Origin: Dermatemys mawii
Lineage: Eukaryota > Chordata > Testudines > Dermatemydidae
Assembly (NCBI GenBank): GCA_007922305.1
Contig: ML677326.1
Span: 54,678,785 to 54,742,784, forward strand
Length of the DNA: 64,000 bases
Reading direction: 5' to 3'
Shown here: in pieces, positions 35,580-49,600 of the stretch
How the letters are laid out: each line of letters begins with the position of its first letter
Position numbering within the stretch: position 1 is the stretch's first letter
Notes under the pieces: model-generated
What the model saw: only the letters and a program-made list of their open reading frames with translations
Database searches by the model: none
What the model was told of the DNA's origin: nothing
Program-made: the position numbers and the translations under genes

Positions 35580-36889
35580 TAAATTCACAGAAGCGCTTGC
35601 AGTCAATGGAGAACTGGGGTTTAGGTTTGTTATCTTTAAATAATACAATCAGGAGTATGTTTCTGAGATCAGCAATAGTATATCAGTGAAACAACGGAGC
35701 TCACTAAGTCTGTATTTCGAACCTGTTTATTTGCTAATCACGAATGGGATGTAAAGGAGAATTCTCTCTGGGTGTGTTGCAGCCCAAAGTGTTTGAAAAA
35801 TGGACAGCTATATTGTAATGTATAGCAGAAGACTCCCTTTCCCTCCACCTATATTGAATAAACATGTGGAGATTATAGAGTCGTTGAGTCTCCTATGGGG
35901 GGGTCTCTCTTTATATGCCATATGTTGCTATTGGCTTACAGAGCTGCCTATGATGAACACAAAACAATATCCACGCAAAGTGACAGACGTTTAAAAATGG
36001 GTCTAAGAGACAAAGAAACAACTCTAATAAAATACAGGCGGAGAAAGAGCTTTAAAAATAAACCATCATTCGAGGGCAAACCAGCATCAGGTTTGCTTAG
36101 TCTGTTGAAACAAACGTACTCCAAATGGCCTGGTCTCCTTGCGGGGAACGCACTACCTGAGCAAGGATTCAATAGTGGGGCCAGAGAGCAACCCGAGTGG
36201 CCGTTAATCCGAATTAAACCCTTAGTGGGTTCAGTCAGTGCAGTGTGAAAAGGAAATCAGGGCGGGGGTAGTGGCGCTCGTGTTGCTGTGCAGGGTGGAT
36301 GTTCGGCCAGCAAAAGGCCCGGCCTTGACTGTCCTTCAGACATTTCTACAATCTGGTTTTCATAGAGGCGCGCAGTCGCTGCCTAAAGCCATAACTGTCT
36401 CGGCACGGATTCTCTAAAGACATTCGGAGGAATCTCACAAAGTCAATTCTTACATTTATGGCCTTTGCATCATCGAGCTGTGACATCACCCGTCAGCCCT
36501 CATTACTCCTGTTCTTATTTCTTTATTTCATTGTGACAGTGCCACGGGAGGGGGTGTTCTTGAGAATTAGCCCAGGTTTATTTCCCCCCACCCCCACCCC
36601 CACCCCTTGGCGAAGGAGCGTGATGGTGCCGAGCCACCAGACACCCTTTGATTGAGGAGGGTATTTTGGGGAGTTGCGGTGTTGTGCAGAGGATCCTGTC
36701 TGTGCCCTGTGGTGCTGTCAGCTGTGACAGATCCCAGATGCAGCCGCTACTGTATGGCAGATTGAGTTTCTCAGCAGAAAACTCTCTCCCTCCCTCCTAA
36801 ACGTCTTCAAAAACCTTCTCCGGATACTGCAGGTCACTTCGGCTCAATCGGGAAAAGTTGAACAAAAGTTTTCCTTTCGCTTCTTCTCT

Positions 36890-37450
36890 CCGGCTCTCTG
36901 CTAGGGGAGCCTCCCTCTGGTCCCGGCCCCAGGGGGGGGGCCCAGCCGCTTGTGACCACAACAAGCCCCGCTGCTCTGCTGCTGGGAACAGAGGTTGGCA
37001 AGAAGGACCGAGGATCCGCAGGTAGGTGCAGAGACTCTCCGGGCAGAGCTCCCGCTGTCCGCGGGACGTGCGGGTCTTCCCGCTACTGCCCTTTCTCGCG
37101 CCTGGGATTTCCCGGGGATGCTCCAGACGTCCCGGAGATGGACCCCCCTTAGTCGCCAGCCGTCCCGGCCTAAAGCCGCCTCGAGTTCCTGCAGCGATCG
37201 GAGAGGCCGAGGTGGTTGGGCCTTGGGGATCTGCGGAGAAGGCGAGGGAGTCCCCGGGTTCTGCGGTTGAGCGGAGGTTCCTGGGGAAGCAGCAGAGGGA
37301 AGGTGGGAGGTGGTCCTGCCTAGGACCAAAAGAAATCCAGTGTGATCCCAACGCTGCCCCACGGGAATCCGCTACGCGGTGGAGAAGGGACGGAATCGCG
37401 AGCCCAGCCCTACACCCACCTCCCAATGCCCCAGCCCGCGTGTGAGCCGG
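36890..37450. promoter_or_regulatory. CpG island about 8 kb downstream of HAND2
   Basis: GC content and CpG density rise sharply, with six CpG in the 60 bases from 37081. Stop codons are scarce in several frames at once: a 234-codon minus-strand ORF (36797-37501) and a 139-codon plus-strand ORF both cross it, and neither has a recognisable domain. A strong donor-like CAG|GTAGGT occurs at about 37018-37026 on the plus strand. It may be the promoter and first exon of an unannotated non-coding RNA, or a Polycomb-type CpG island. Confidence 0.5.
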
Positions 37451-40400
37451 CCCAGCCACCCACCGACCTTTGACAGCAGTTCCTGCCCCTGACTCCCACA
37501 AAGCAGGCTCAGGAGAACTCCCAGAACTTTACACCTCTCCCAGCAGACTGCGCCCTGCTCCCTTCATGCCGACGGAATCCGGCCACTCACACTCAGACTA
37601 ATCCGGATTAGTCCTTTGTGACGTGAGCTCCGTGTTCCTCAGCGTGTGTGAGTACCAGACCGGGGGTGATTTCCACAACGTTTGCAGCTCAGATGCAGAA
37701 TTCCACGTTTCATTTCATTTTATGTAGCGCTCAGCAGCACAGCCCCGTCCCGCAGGAGACAATAACGCCGCTCTCGGCATTGCATTAGTTAGTTCTTAAA
37801 GCGAATACATTTGTCAGTGCTTTACCTCGCCGTACGTTGAATTACACAGTTTGGTTTTGTTTGCTTTGCTTTTGAGGATGCTCTTTGAATGACCTGTTAG
37901 GAAGCGCATGTTTCCCTTCACAACACTCGTCTTTCGCTTGGCGCAGTTGGTAGTTTGCTGTTCATTCAGATCGCTAGATTTTGATAGAGAGATTTAACCA
38001 AAAATACCCCCAAAACAGCCCCCCCCCTGAGCTAGCAACACGTGAACTAAACCCTGGAGTTAAAAATATCCCCGGCTCAGCTCTTTGGCAGGCAGTGAAT
38101 GAGGAAGAGGCTGGTCGCAGGTAGTGTGGCTTAGCAAGGTTTCGCTGGGAAGTTCACACCGTTTTGTTTCGCAGCAAAGCGGGGCTCGGTGACTCCAGTT
38201 TTGAACCGTGCGGGGTATTGGACCGGTTTGTTATTGAAGAGGTGAAACGTCAATAAAACAAACTCTTTGTTGCTCTTACTTGATTTCTAGAGCCTTGAAA
38301 TAAACAGGAGCGAGCGTGGGCAAGACATATTATTCAATGTTGCTTTGCTAGCTGCAATATTTCAATACATTTGAGCTCTGTCGTTTTTTAAATATAAATA
38401 AGTAAAACCAAGCAATCATAATCCCTTCCCAGGAGGATCAAGCGCTTGATGTTTTGAAAGCGCTCGTCTCCAACCTCTCACAAAAATATTTCATATTTAA
38501 GGGGTTGTGGTGGTGGTTGTTATTTCGGGTTTTTTTTCGCATGAAAAAATATACACAGACACAAAGGCGCAGTCTTGTATTTAATCTATTTGGTACAAGC
38601 GTGGTTTTGTGTCTGCAAAATCGGCGACACTTAAGCCTGGTTGCTCGAAGGGCTATGGAGTCTTTCTCCACATTCTGCTATTTTTGAATTTCATGAGCCT
38701 CAATAGCTAACATAGGGGGTAGTGAAAAAACCTTTCTCAAAAAAACCCCAACACCTTAGCCCAGTTCTCCATACTCTGGGCTTTTCCACTGAAAAGTGCT
38801 TGGGTGGAAGGAGTATATTTTTACTCATACACCTACCCCTTGTAAAAGGTTCCCACCACATTCAGTCTCAGTCTTTCTTTCCCCTGATGAATTGAAAGGC
38901 TTGATGTCAACCCCCGCCAAACCGCTTCCCCCCTTTTTTTTTCAAGTTCTTGCCTTTAGCAGAAGTATAATTGTGACCCTGCCTGATCCACAGAGCCTCC
39001 TGTTGGGAGCAGTTAGCCGCGGTTGCGTTAGGACTGAGGACCTCCCAAGTGGCTTTGGTCTGGGTGTCATAGGCAAGGACTCTGCACATTGTCCATTCAC
39101 TCTCATCAAAGTCGCAGGCACTATGGAGCCAGCAGTTCTGTTTGTCGACGTTTTGTGGCTTGAAAAAATAGTAAACATTTTTTTTCCCAAGCCATCCATC
39201 CAGCAGCACGGCGACCTTCCTAGGATCCAGAAACGTAACAAACTTTTTCATAACTTTAGGTATATGAAATGATTTACATTTCCGGCTGGTCTGTCAATGT
39301 GACAGTAATTTACAGTGTGATAAAAACACGTTTACAACAACAAATCATGTTCAAGTAGTACCTTACCAAGCAAAAGATTTTTAAGAGTACACAGAAAATG
39401 AATCAGTCATGCACTTTTGCAGTACACCTTTCTTAAGAAATGAATATATTTAAATTGGAAAATAGGTAAAGCAGACAAGGACAGAAGAAAAAAGTGTATG
39501 AAAACACAAAGTATGTTTATACTGTGTATATTATATATATATATGCACATATAGTATAATTCTCTAAGGCTTTAACCGAATATATATTTTTAATCTATAT
39601 ATAACAAGACCAAATTTCGCTCGCTTTGTTGAAAGAACTGGTTTAGACAGGACTAAATTGAAAAGTAAAGCAGGCAGAATTTGGTCCTGGGTCGATTGTA
39701 CTTAAACATTTTTATCCGTTTCTGCTTTGGAGTCTACAATCTACTAGTTACGTTAGCGTTTAGCAGGGAAAGGAAGTTCATGTTATTCCGATCTAATCTA
39801 ATTAAGCGGATATGGACTGTTTTGCAAAATAGCCAGAGTAACACAGTTAACAGCTCCTTAGGAAATTCTGTTCTGTTTTCACCACCGCATGTGCACGACT
39901 TTTTATTGCCATGGTTTTTATGTAAAAGCACAAGATGCATTTGGAAACTAATGTACAACGTTCCCGTTCCACATAGACGGCCACATAAAGGTTTTGTAAA
40001 TTACAACTATGTGGACATTGGCATACAATTCAAGAACAAAATGAACGAACTTTTTTTTTTTTAGGAGCAAACCACATGCAACAGTTACCGCCCCTTTTAA
40101 GTTATTTGTAACCATTTCTCCCTAAATAATATCTTGCTCTAACAATGATGTTGAAATATAAACCCTGTTTCTCATTTCTACAGATAAGTAGCATAGTTTA
40201 GTGAGCAACATTTTTCTTCTGAACTCTCATTTAAAGGTATGCAAGTCTCTTACGTAGATATACACAGACCTCTTCTCCCCCCCCCCCCCCACACACACAC
40301 AAATAAACACGCACATTCATCTGTTCATGCATTTATGGCCTAATGAAAGTATACCCAATGGAGAAAAGACTGTATGTAACTGTGAAATATGAAGAACGTG

Positions 40401-43400
40401 GATGCATTTTTTAAACTGAATCACGATGTTTAAGTATGTTAGGATGGACACCCCGGCTCCGTTTAGCTCTATAATAGCCCAGTTATTTTTACTAAACGAT
40501 CAGGACTGGCTCTAAGTGACCTCTAATGATTTAAAACCATTTTCTATCGTTCCATGAGAAAAAATACAAAGTCATTGAGACTAACTGGCAAAACATATGA
40601 GCTAGTGAACATTTTATCTTTATTTAGGAGACGTAGTTTGCAAGATAACCTCGGTTTTCTTTCATTGATGTAAGAATGAAACTCTAACAGTATATTCTTC
40701 AAGAGAGCTGGACAGCTTCAGAAATTCATCAGTCTTTAAAGAAAAAAACCATAGTTCTCTCTCCAGTTCTCTCCATACTCATGTTCTGCCATTTTCTGTA
40801 ATATATCTAACTTCTGAATTTGACACTCTTAGTATTACTATTGGGAAAATTAAAAAAAAAGTCTTACAACTTCTTTTATTAGGTGTGTATGTGCACGCAC
40901 ACCACACTGCATACTGTACATACACAGAGAGGGTATATATATATATACTAATGTGTGTAACTATAAACTCTCTATATTACATATAATGTATTGTATATAC
41001 ACTCTATGTATGTGTGTGCACTATATATATAGCGTCTATATAGATATTGTGTACACACAGAGAGATAAGAGTTTTAAAGTCCATTATATCTAATGTTGAT
41101 TTAGATATAGATATCACAACACACACACACACTTTAAAATTCCAAGAGTTTTGTAAAATAGCTTTCGATGTGTCTTTTTTAAAGAGGCTTTTTTTTTTAA
41201 TGGCTCCCACTCAGTCCTGGACCTTTGGACTCAAGGTAATTAAAATACCTGATTTTACAGGGAGAAGCATAAAACAATCCCAATATAAAAATGTAGAGGT
41301 CCCTAAAACATTCCTGAAATAGTCTTTCTGTATGGTATGCAGCGTATGCAGAATACATGCTGGTGAAATGTGGTATAAGTATTTTATCAACAAGCATTTT
41401 GGAGGACATGGATAACTTATTCATTGCTTTCCCCTGTGAACAAGCCAGGTCATTCCAAGCTACTGAAGATAAAGTGCTAAACCATATAACATCATCATGT
41501 ATTCTTTATCATGTGTATATACGTTGTTTTAGGGGGTTCTAAAAAATATTGGAACTATATTTTTATCCCTTCATCTGTAAAAAACACGGGTGCTTTAGTT
41601 ACCTTGAGTCAGACTCTAGACGGCTCAGAGAGAGCCGTAAAAACCTCTTTCAAAAAAACCACCTAAAACAAAGATTTTGTGATTTTTCTGTACGCAATAA
41701 TGGCAAAATTTTAAAGTCCATTATCTCTGGGACGTCTAGGGCTGAAAGTAAGAGCTGGGTGTCCCACTGGAGAAGATAGGACTCTCTCTTTTCCAAAGGC
41801 ATAAAGATCCCATTTGTAACCCTGCAAAGCTATGTGATATTAGACTCTAAAGGAGGGAGATTTTTCATGTACAGCAAAGCTCTCACAGGTGCAGGATTTA
41901 ACAATGTCAGTCTGGGCCTAAGGTTTAATATTGGTTAATTTTTTATTGTGTGTGTCTGTGTAGAGAAGAAAAAAAATTCTCAGCCAGGATTTATTTTAAT
42001 GCAGGTGTTTGAAGCTGCTTCAGGTTTGAAATGGTAAAATAAATTCTGGAGATTAGAGGAGAAAGCACAGGTGAGATAGTAAAAGGTGCGTGATAAATGC
42101 ACTTATCATGTATAACTGTGGTGTATCACCTGGATAGTTAGATACTTCAATATTTACGTTGTGGTAACAACTCCACGCCCCATTGGGATAGGCACAGCAC
42201 AAATATATAGGAAATGACATATATTGTGAGATCCATTTATCCACATAACGTATAGATATGTCAAAGATGCATGAGACATGCAATTTATCATGTGATTCGG
42301 CAATCTATTCCATGAATCGCATTACTATTTTTAGGGGGCATGCTATTATATTATTCCCACCAAATAAAGGGAGAATCCCAGCTTGTCTCTACACAGAATT
42401 ATTACAGCTTTATAGTGTACCTATAGATACCCACACACACTTTAATCACACCCCTTATAAAGGACTGCAGAGTCATGTGATAAATTGGAATGCCTCATGC
42501 AGCTTTGACTATCTCGCATGTTCTCTGCCCATGAATCTTTCTTTTCTAAGACTTCTTCTAATATTCCAAACCTTTGAGCAGCTGCAAACAGCTGCGATTT
42601 AAAAACGAAGCTCCTGTCACTAACATCGTTCGTTCTTCCGTATGGAATTCCCTCTCCAAAATTTCACTGGCCTAAAATCCAAGTGACAAGTTTAAGGTCC
42701 ACAACTCTGCATGGTTAGCAATAGAAGTTTTATAGTCGGGAAGAAGAGCATACCAACATATCAACAGGGGAAATAATACTTGCTTCTAGCCATAGAAAGT
42801 CCAATGATATTGGACTTTAAAAAGCATTACATTTTTATGTATAGAAAGCTAGTCCATGGTATTTGAAAAGGTTTTACATTTGTATTGGTTCTACTGGTTG
42901 ACTCTTCCGCTGAACTCTATACGATTGCATTCCAGGTAAGGGATTCTGGCGTTTGCAGGTAAAAAGACACTAAAAGAGTCCCAGTAAAGCCTTTCTGAAA
43001 TCTTAAAAAAAAAAAAAAAAATTAAAAGAGTAGCATAAAGGTTTTAGATACACTCATTTTCAATGACCCACAATAACTAATCGCTGGTAGCTGGTGACAT
43101 TAGTGGCTAATTTTGACATTTCATTGTCACATTGATAAAAAATATATATCACACCATGCCAATGCCTATATAAAGCAACGTGTCTGGTTATGTGTATAGA
43201 AACTGTTTGTCTATAGATAAATCACCTTGAGTGTATGTTTAAAGGTACTAAATATTTTAGTTTGCATATTAAGGCAATGAAGTGTTCATGAGAGGCTTTA
43301 AATTACATTAATTAATTTATTATTATTTTATTTACTGTATTATATACAGTATTTATCCAATAAAATTAAATAATTCTCTTAATTTAATATAGGCTTCGAA

Positions 43401-44990
43401 ATAAATACATTTTATGTTTCATACAATACTTAGACCCCCTAGTAGGAAATATTGTGAAAAGGTACTGACGGCCAGGAAGGGTAACAATATTTTCACAGTG
43501 TAATAGCTCAGTATTTTTTTTAATATATATATATATATATATATGATGCGTTTAAGTTCATGAGCAAGAAAAGTGTCTAAAACGTTTACATTTCTGTTGT
43601 TTTTCCTTACACGCATAAGGTTTAACAGAGGAAGCGTGATTATTTCATTACATTTGATTATACATTTTTGCAAATCTAGATTTTCCTGAGGAAAAATCTG
43701 ACACTATAAGCCCCTAAACAGGAGCTCGTGAAGTAAATGCTTTCTACCCTGCAGCTATGCGTTTTAAAACTGCACAACTTATATTCAGCTAAAAGCAATA
43801 GACTAATTGATAAGACTAAGACACACACACGCAAAGTAAATATTGTGAGTCCATCCTTGGTTTTGTTGAACCATATAAAGGACCCGGTTCTACACGCCAC
43901 ACTCAAGGAGGATGGGAACTCTGCGACTTCAACGGGCTTAGGGATAGATCAGTCCCTTTAAAAAATTGATATATTCCCTTAAAATTAGTTAACTATGGGG
44001 AAACTGATAGCTTAATTTTCTTTGTTTTTTATACTATGACGGGCATGGGGGAAAATGAAAAAGAAAGATAAAAATAGTGCAAGAAATATAGAAGGGTTGA
44101 GCTTCTAATTAGGATAATTTGTAAATCATTTAAGACTTTTTTTAAAAAAAAAAAAGTGTAGTATTAACCTGTCTTATTGGGATCCATTGCACCATAGAAT
44201 GTTTCTTTGTCTAATTTTCAAAAGGTTTTACCTGAAAAACATAATGAATTCATATGGTTAACGTACAGTGTATGCATCTGCTTTTACACATGTTTCTTAA
44301 TAAGTAGCTAACAATTGCCCCTTTGACTGATTGGAGTAGTCTAGTGCAATAGATTTGACCCATTCTTGTATGAATTGTTGCTCTGAAGATGTCGCACTGA
44401 CATTTAGAAGAAGACCTCAGAACTTTCAAGCGCAGCTGTTATGTTCCAGCAGAATGCAGACATGAAAATGCTCATAAGACTATTGTAAAATATATGGTTT
44501 TTTAAAAAAGTATATCTGCGGGGCGGGGGCTGCTTTTCTTTTCTTTTGTTTGTTTCCATGTCAAAAATGGCACAGTCCAAATTGGGATCAAATGGCGAGC
44601 AGAATTGCCCCTCCTCCCCATGCCGCCGCCTTCTTCCAGGAAGAAAGCGTGTTTGAATTTATAGGAACTTTTTTTAAAAAAATCATAATTTCGCTTTTTA
44701 ATTCTGAAAGGGCTAGTATGTGGTTTTCTTTGAACTCCCTCATTTTAAAAATGATTGAATGAATGTGTTGGGAGGGTTTTTAACTTTTATTTTTGTTTTT
44801 GGAAAAAGTGTTAAAATAAACCAATAAATAAACTGCGCTTCTGGTACAGGACGTGGTGGTGCAAGTTTCAGCCCGGAGCAAATTTTTATGAGTTATAAAC
44901 CCCTGGAAAAATAAGCGGTTTTAATGGAAACACTGACAGATTCGGAAGTGGGCACCAGCGTACGAGAACACACAGTTCATCTCATTAGGA
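37451..44990. other. Gene-free region, AT-rich
   Basis: About 7.5 kb with no supported gene and no named transposon. It contains several simple repeats: (TA)n near 39530-39545 and 40934-40949, a C run followed by (CA)n at about 40277-40303, (CA)n near 41118-41132, a long A run at about 43004-43020 and (AT)n at 43521-43544. A CRE-like TGACGTGA is at about 37619-37626. Confidence 0.5.
43521..43544. repeat. (AT)n microsatellite
   Basis: About 24 bp of alternating A and T in an AT-rich context. Confidence 0.9.
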
Positions 44991-44999
44991 CCACCAAGA

Positions 45000-46620
45000 C
45001 ACCCATGCAATGGTGATTTAGCTGCTTGATTCGGCCTTCTCCCCGCTCCACTGACGAATGTTTAATGTTCACACCCAAGGCTAAAGCGGATCTAATTGTG
45101 TAGTTAATACGTTGGACGGCAAACCGTTACGCACCCGAGTAAGCCTATTCATGGAACTGGATCTGTCTAAGCATTACTCCCGGAGTAAGGATTTGCAAGA
45201 GCAGCACCAGATATTTATCCGATTCGGTGTCTATAGGGTTGTGATAAGAAGTCAGACATAAAACATTCAAAAGCAACGGAAACGCTTATGGGCGGAGCTG
45301 TTTGGCCCCTCTGGTCTCACTGATTTTCGAGTGTGCGCCCAGAGCGCTGACTTGAACTTGCTCATATCTGAGTGGCGAAGTGCCAGCGGTTCGGTTAAGT
45401 TTGCTCGTGGCTTTATACTTGTTCTCTTGGGTTCAGGCCGGATCCTGCGCTGCAGTCCAGGGGAGTTGTACTTTTTGAGGCCTGCAGCATCGGAAGCCAG
45501 CGTACCGCCTTTACTAGTTGGGAGGGAACGAGACTGGCCGTTGCAAGCCAGCTTTTGCCTTATTATTAACTAGCCAAGACACGTGTCTAACACACATCAC
45601 TGTGCCGGTAGTGTACAAACACGGCGGCTGGTCTCAGAGGGTCAGCCCGACAAGAGGTTGTATGTCAAAGGTGTGGAGGAAGATTGTGTGTCTTGCCAGT
45701 TCCTCGCCTACCTTCAGATCTAGGAGCACATCCCTATGGGAGGCTCAAGCTAACGGGGGAAAAACACCCCAGTGCAAGGGCTGATCCTGTGATCCCTCGC
45801 CCCAGCGGCAGCGGTGGGGTCACTAGTCAGGAAGAGTTTCACCGGGATGCCCCGTCTAAACGAATGGGGAGCTACGCTGCATGCGGGCGAGCACAGAGTG
45901 GCCTACAAGCATCTTCTGGCTCGTCGCGGTTGCCGGTGCTAAATGACGGTGCCTTTGCTTTAAAATGACCACAAATACTATAGCAGCCCGAGTGCCATTC
46001 AGCCCAGAGCCCTCAGCCCTGACAGGGGCACTGAAATGCATCTTCTTGATCTAAAAATGCGGGGAATTAAATAATACGGCGGCGTCCCCCCTCGCCCTGC
46101 CTCCACAGTGACTCTTCCAAGCAGGCTACTTCTGACATGTTTCATTAACACGTTGGGGTAAAAGTGTCCGTGGGTGGTTGTGAACTTTTCCCATCGCGGC
46201 ATGACTTGGTACCTTTGATTTTGCTTTGGCTGTCGGTGCTTAATCTATGGTTTAATCAGAGGCAGAGGGAGAACAATGACCCATGTAGCTATTGTTTGCC
46301 TGATCCCCGCTCCCTTGGCGTGAAACGGCGTTTTAACCTGCTCGGCGCTTTTCCGTGTGGATCGGGGCGGCTGGACTGGACTGGACCAGCCAAGCAAGCG
46401 ACAGGACCCCGGAATGTGCTTCCCACGACGTTTCCAACTGGCGTGTCAGCGGCGGGCGGTGACGCCGTCCCCTTTCTCGGCCGCGTTTGTGGGTGTCCCG
46501 CGATTGACTTGCTGGGAACTGGAGCGCTTTCCTTCCCACAGCCTGCCTGCGTCTTCCCGCAAACCGCGGGGCAGTCAGAGAGCAACGTTATCTCCCAAAC
46601 ATACTGCTAATAAATGTGTT
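45000..46620. promoter_or_regulatory. Diffuse CpG-rich block
   Basis: CpG is clearly more frequent here than in flanking DNA (for example GCGGCGTCCCCCCTCGCCC around 46077-46096 and TTCCCACGACGTTTCCAACT around 46420). Overlapping ORFs up to 148 codons occur in several frames on both strands without domain similarity, which suggests composition rather than coding. A GC box (GGGCGG) occurs near 45291. Possibly part of the undermethylated domain around HAND2. Confidence 0.4.
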
Positions 46621-49600
46621 CATATGTTGGACATTCCCCTGGCCTGTTTTACGGGCTTTCACTGGTGGGGTTTTAATGGGCTGGGTCATTGAGACTGATG
46701 CTAGCAAGGTTATTAGGATTAAGTAACCTAATGAATCCTGTGACCATTAGTGGGCTTTGAAGGAAGGTTGTTTTCCATGTTACGCGGTTTCGTGTCTCTT
46801 AACGCGGACAATTATCTTTAACTCTACCTGGGTAAGGGTTGGGGGTGGAAATCTTTTCCTTTGGTTAAACTGCGTCTCTTAGGCGCAGAGAGGGGTTTAC
46901 GGCTGTAGCAGCTAAAGAAAGAGACAGGAGGCTGCTTGTTTTTTAATCTTGTGAATGCCCTGAGTTGCTCATGGAGCCAGAAATCTTGTCCGGGTTTCCA
47001 TGAGATCTTTAAGAGCAAAAGTCATGCAGGCGGCTCCCTTGTGTATGTTTCAATTTGTTCGAAACAGACGTAGCTAGAAATGAGATTTCTCCCTGAAATA
47101 TTATTTGGTGAAATTATTTAGGCAAACCGATCGCAAACAAACCCACACCAAGAGCGACTGACCTTTTTTAAAATTATTTTTAAACTAATGGCATTCAGAA
47201 AGAAATCGAAGGAATTATTTTTTTTAAGAGTTCATTTTGATTTTGCAGAACGAAACAGGTAAGCAATATTTGATTTTCTTTTGTATCTGCTTGCATTGAT
47301 TAAAGTTGGTCTTGTGCATACTAGAAACGCTTTAACATCTAACTCCATTTCTAGTTACTTCAGGAAGGAGAGACTAAGGTTTCGGTTTTGTGTAATCACA
47401 AGTGGAAACAAAGTTTCAGTATAATGCAGGCAAGCTGAGCAACTAACTAATACTTTAGCTCCATTAATGAGCCTCTCGCGCTCTACATTAGACTAAAATA
47501 CATCCGATTGCAGCGGGTAACGTTCAATCGCGTGTTTGCCAGACGGCAATTGCTCAAAAATTGGAAAATCCATCAATTTCGTTGGCAGACTGGGAGCTCC
47601 ATTCTTTGCTTTTCAGATGTCATCACTGCTGGACAGAGAAAAACAAACAAACAGAGGGGAAGAGCTGTACCAAAGGCGTCAGCTCTGAAACACGCAGCCA
47701 TTTTACTGGGACTCTGTATTGTTGGGAAACCAATAAAGTTCCATTTATCTCCTGCAGCTCCAGCCGGCCCATGGTTTGCTGGAGTCCTGCCTACTCTCTG
47801 CCACTCTGTGCAAGGCTCAGAGGCAGCCAGCAGGTTAACTTGAGGGAACTCGGGCGCCATCCACTGTCTTCTTTCTACTGGGAAAACTAGGCAAGCCAAA
47901 CTGTTTGGCAAAAAGGATTGAGATGAAAACCGTGGAGACATTTGCCATTAATTGCCCTCCGGAGAGAGAGTTTCAATGTAATTATAATTTATGGATTGTA
48001 ATAATCACTCGGGGGTGACCATATCTGTAACGCACATCCCTGTTTAATTAAAACAGTGTTAATGGCTACTTAAATTCGAGCATATTTGAAATATTTGTCT
48101 GGTGTTTGTACGTCGCACTGGGCTCACTTTTGAAATACATGTGGTTTCACAAAGCAAAGCTTTTAAAGCACATAACCGGAGAGCGGCTAGAGAGAAGGAG
48201 GAAAGGTGATAAAGGACCGATTTGGGGCCGCACGCGTTTTAGTTTTGTTGTTCTGATCAGAACTGGTGTCTATCCATTTGCATCCGCGATGATATGTGAG
48301 TGATTTTAGGATTTTGGAGTGATTTTCTTCACAAGTGGAAGGACACATTTCTGCATGAGAACGCCTACATAATATTTTCCCATCCAACCTTAAAGAGACG
48401 CTCTCAAAGCTTGGGGAAAGGCAACGAGTCGTGAATAAGGCAATCTAACACGTCTGGACAAGGGCAGGACAAGCGATTCTTCACAGGGGCACAGATGTAG
48501 AGGGGTGAAGGATGGGCTTGGGGAGAGGGATTCAACATCAGGAAGCAAGGATTGTGGGGGAATGCAGCAACAAATACAACTAACTGTTCCGGACCTAGTC
48601 ACTGGGCTTCTTCACATTTGTGGACAAGTTGGGTGTTTCCACTTGAATTACAAAGCAAAGAGCTCTTAATTACCCTGGGAGAGTCCGATTTTACAGCATA
48701 CAGTGGCTATCAGTGGTTTAAAGATCCCAGTGACATAACTTTATATAAACAGATTAATCATGCCCACGGAAACTTCATTTATAAGCATAAGGTTTATTAC
48801 TAAACACACACACAAACTGCCTTCCTCTGTCTCTCCTTCGCCCTTTCTAATGACATATCGCTGGCGTTGTAATGAAGATTAATATGCTGTTTCCACAAAC
48901 TGATGACATATTTTCCAGATATAAAATGATATAATTGCACAAAACACCAGCCTCAAACCAAAATACACGTTTTCCGGCCAAAAAAGCACATAATTATGTG
49001 GTCCAGCTGCAACCCGCACTAAATGTACATCAATGTGGGCTAAGGATTTTCCTCCTTAAAGAATTTATTGTCATGAGGTTTCGTCTCCAATTCACTCAGC
49101 ACCGTCATTATCGGATCATCAATTTCTGTCTGACACTAAAAGCAGTTCAAGTTGAATCCGAATTTGGAATAGGGCTTTGGCGGTGTTTTCTTTTAAGAAC
49201 TCGGTCTAACAAGCGATCCAGTTCCACTAACGGACACATTCTTTGTTCCAGGATCGCTGGCAAGAAATAGAAGAGGGTTTTTTACCACCTCTAACGTGGA
49301 GTAAAACACAATGACCATATTTTCCACCATCCTATCCGGATTCCTCCGGGTAGGGAAGGAACTGGCTCTCGATATCTGCTTCTGCTTGGCTATTCCCAGG
49401 AGCGGTTTGGGGTCATTAGTTCCGAGCTCCAGATAGCTCTGAATCATTCTCTTTTGGATGGTGGTTTTAATTAACTTTCTGCACGCTGGAGTTCAGGCTT
49501 CCGACATCTTCAAGTGAAGGAGGAAGTTAAAAGCCCGGTTTGTCCGCCGCTAAAGTTAATACCGTTTGGTGTGTCGCATGAGTGTAAAAAATCAGGACCC

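Larger units (their letters stand above)
29466..36780. other. Gene-free region 3' of HAND2
   Basis: About 7.3 kb without supported genes and with almost no transposons. It contains a degraded palindromic-family copy near 32510-32650 (CATTGGTGTAAAACCAGAG ... GAAGTCAATAG), a (C)16 run at 34480-34495, and a (GAAA)n run at 35551-35579. The stretch 34600-34720 is rich in TAAT/ATTA homeodomain cores and looks like a candidate conserved non-coding element. ORFs up to 117 codons have no domains. Confidence 0.5.

Noticed and set aside
36797..37501. 234-codon minus-strand ORF in a CpG island
   Set aside because: Several frames are open here at once and there is no recognisable domain, so it is most likely compositional. 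It is kept only as a regulatory or transcript candidate.
46164..46610. 148-codon plus-strand ORF in a CpG-rich block
   Set aside because: Overlaps open frames on both strands and lacks any recognisable domain.
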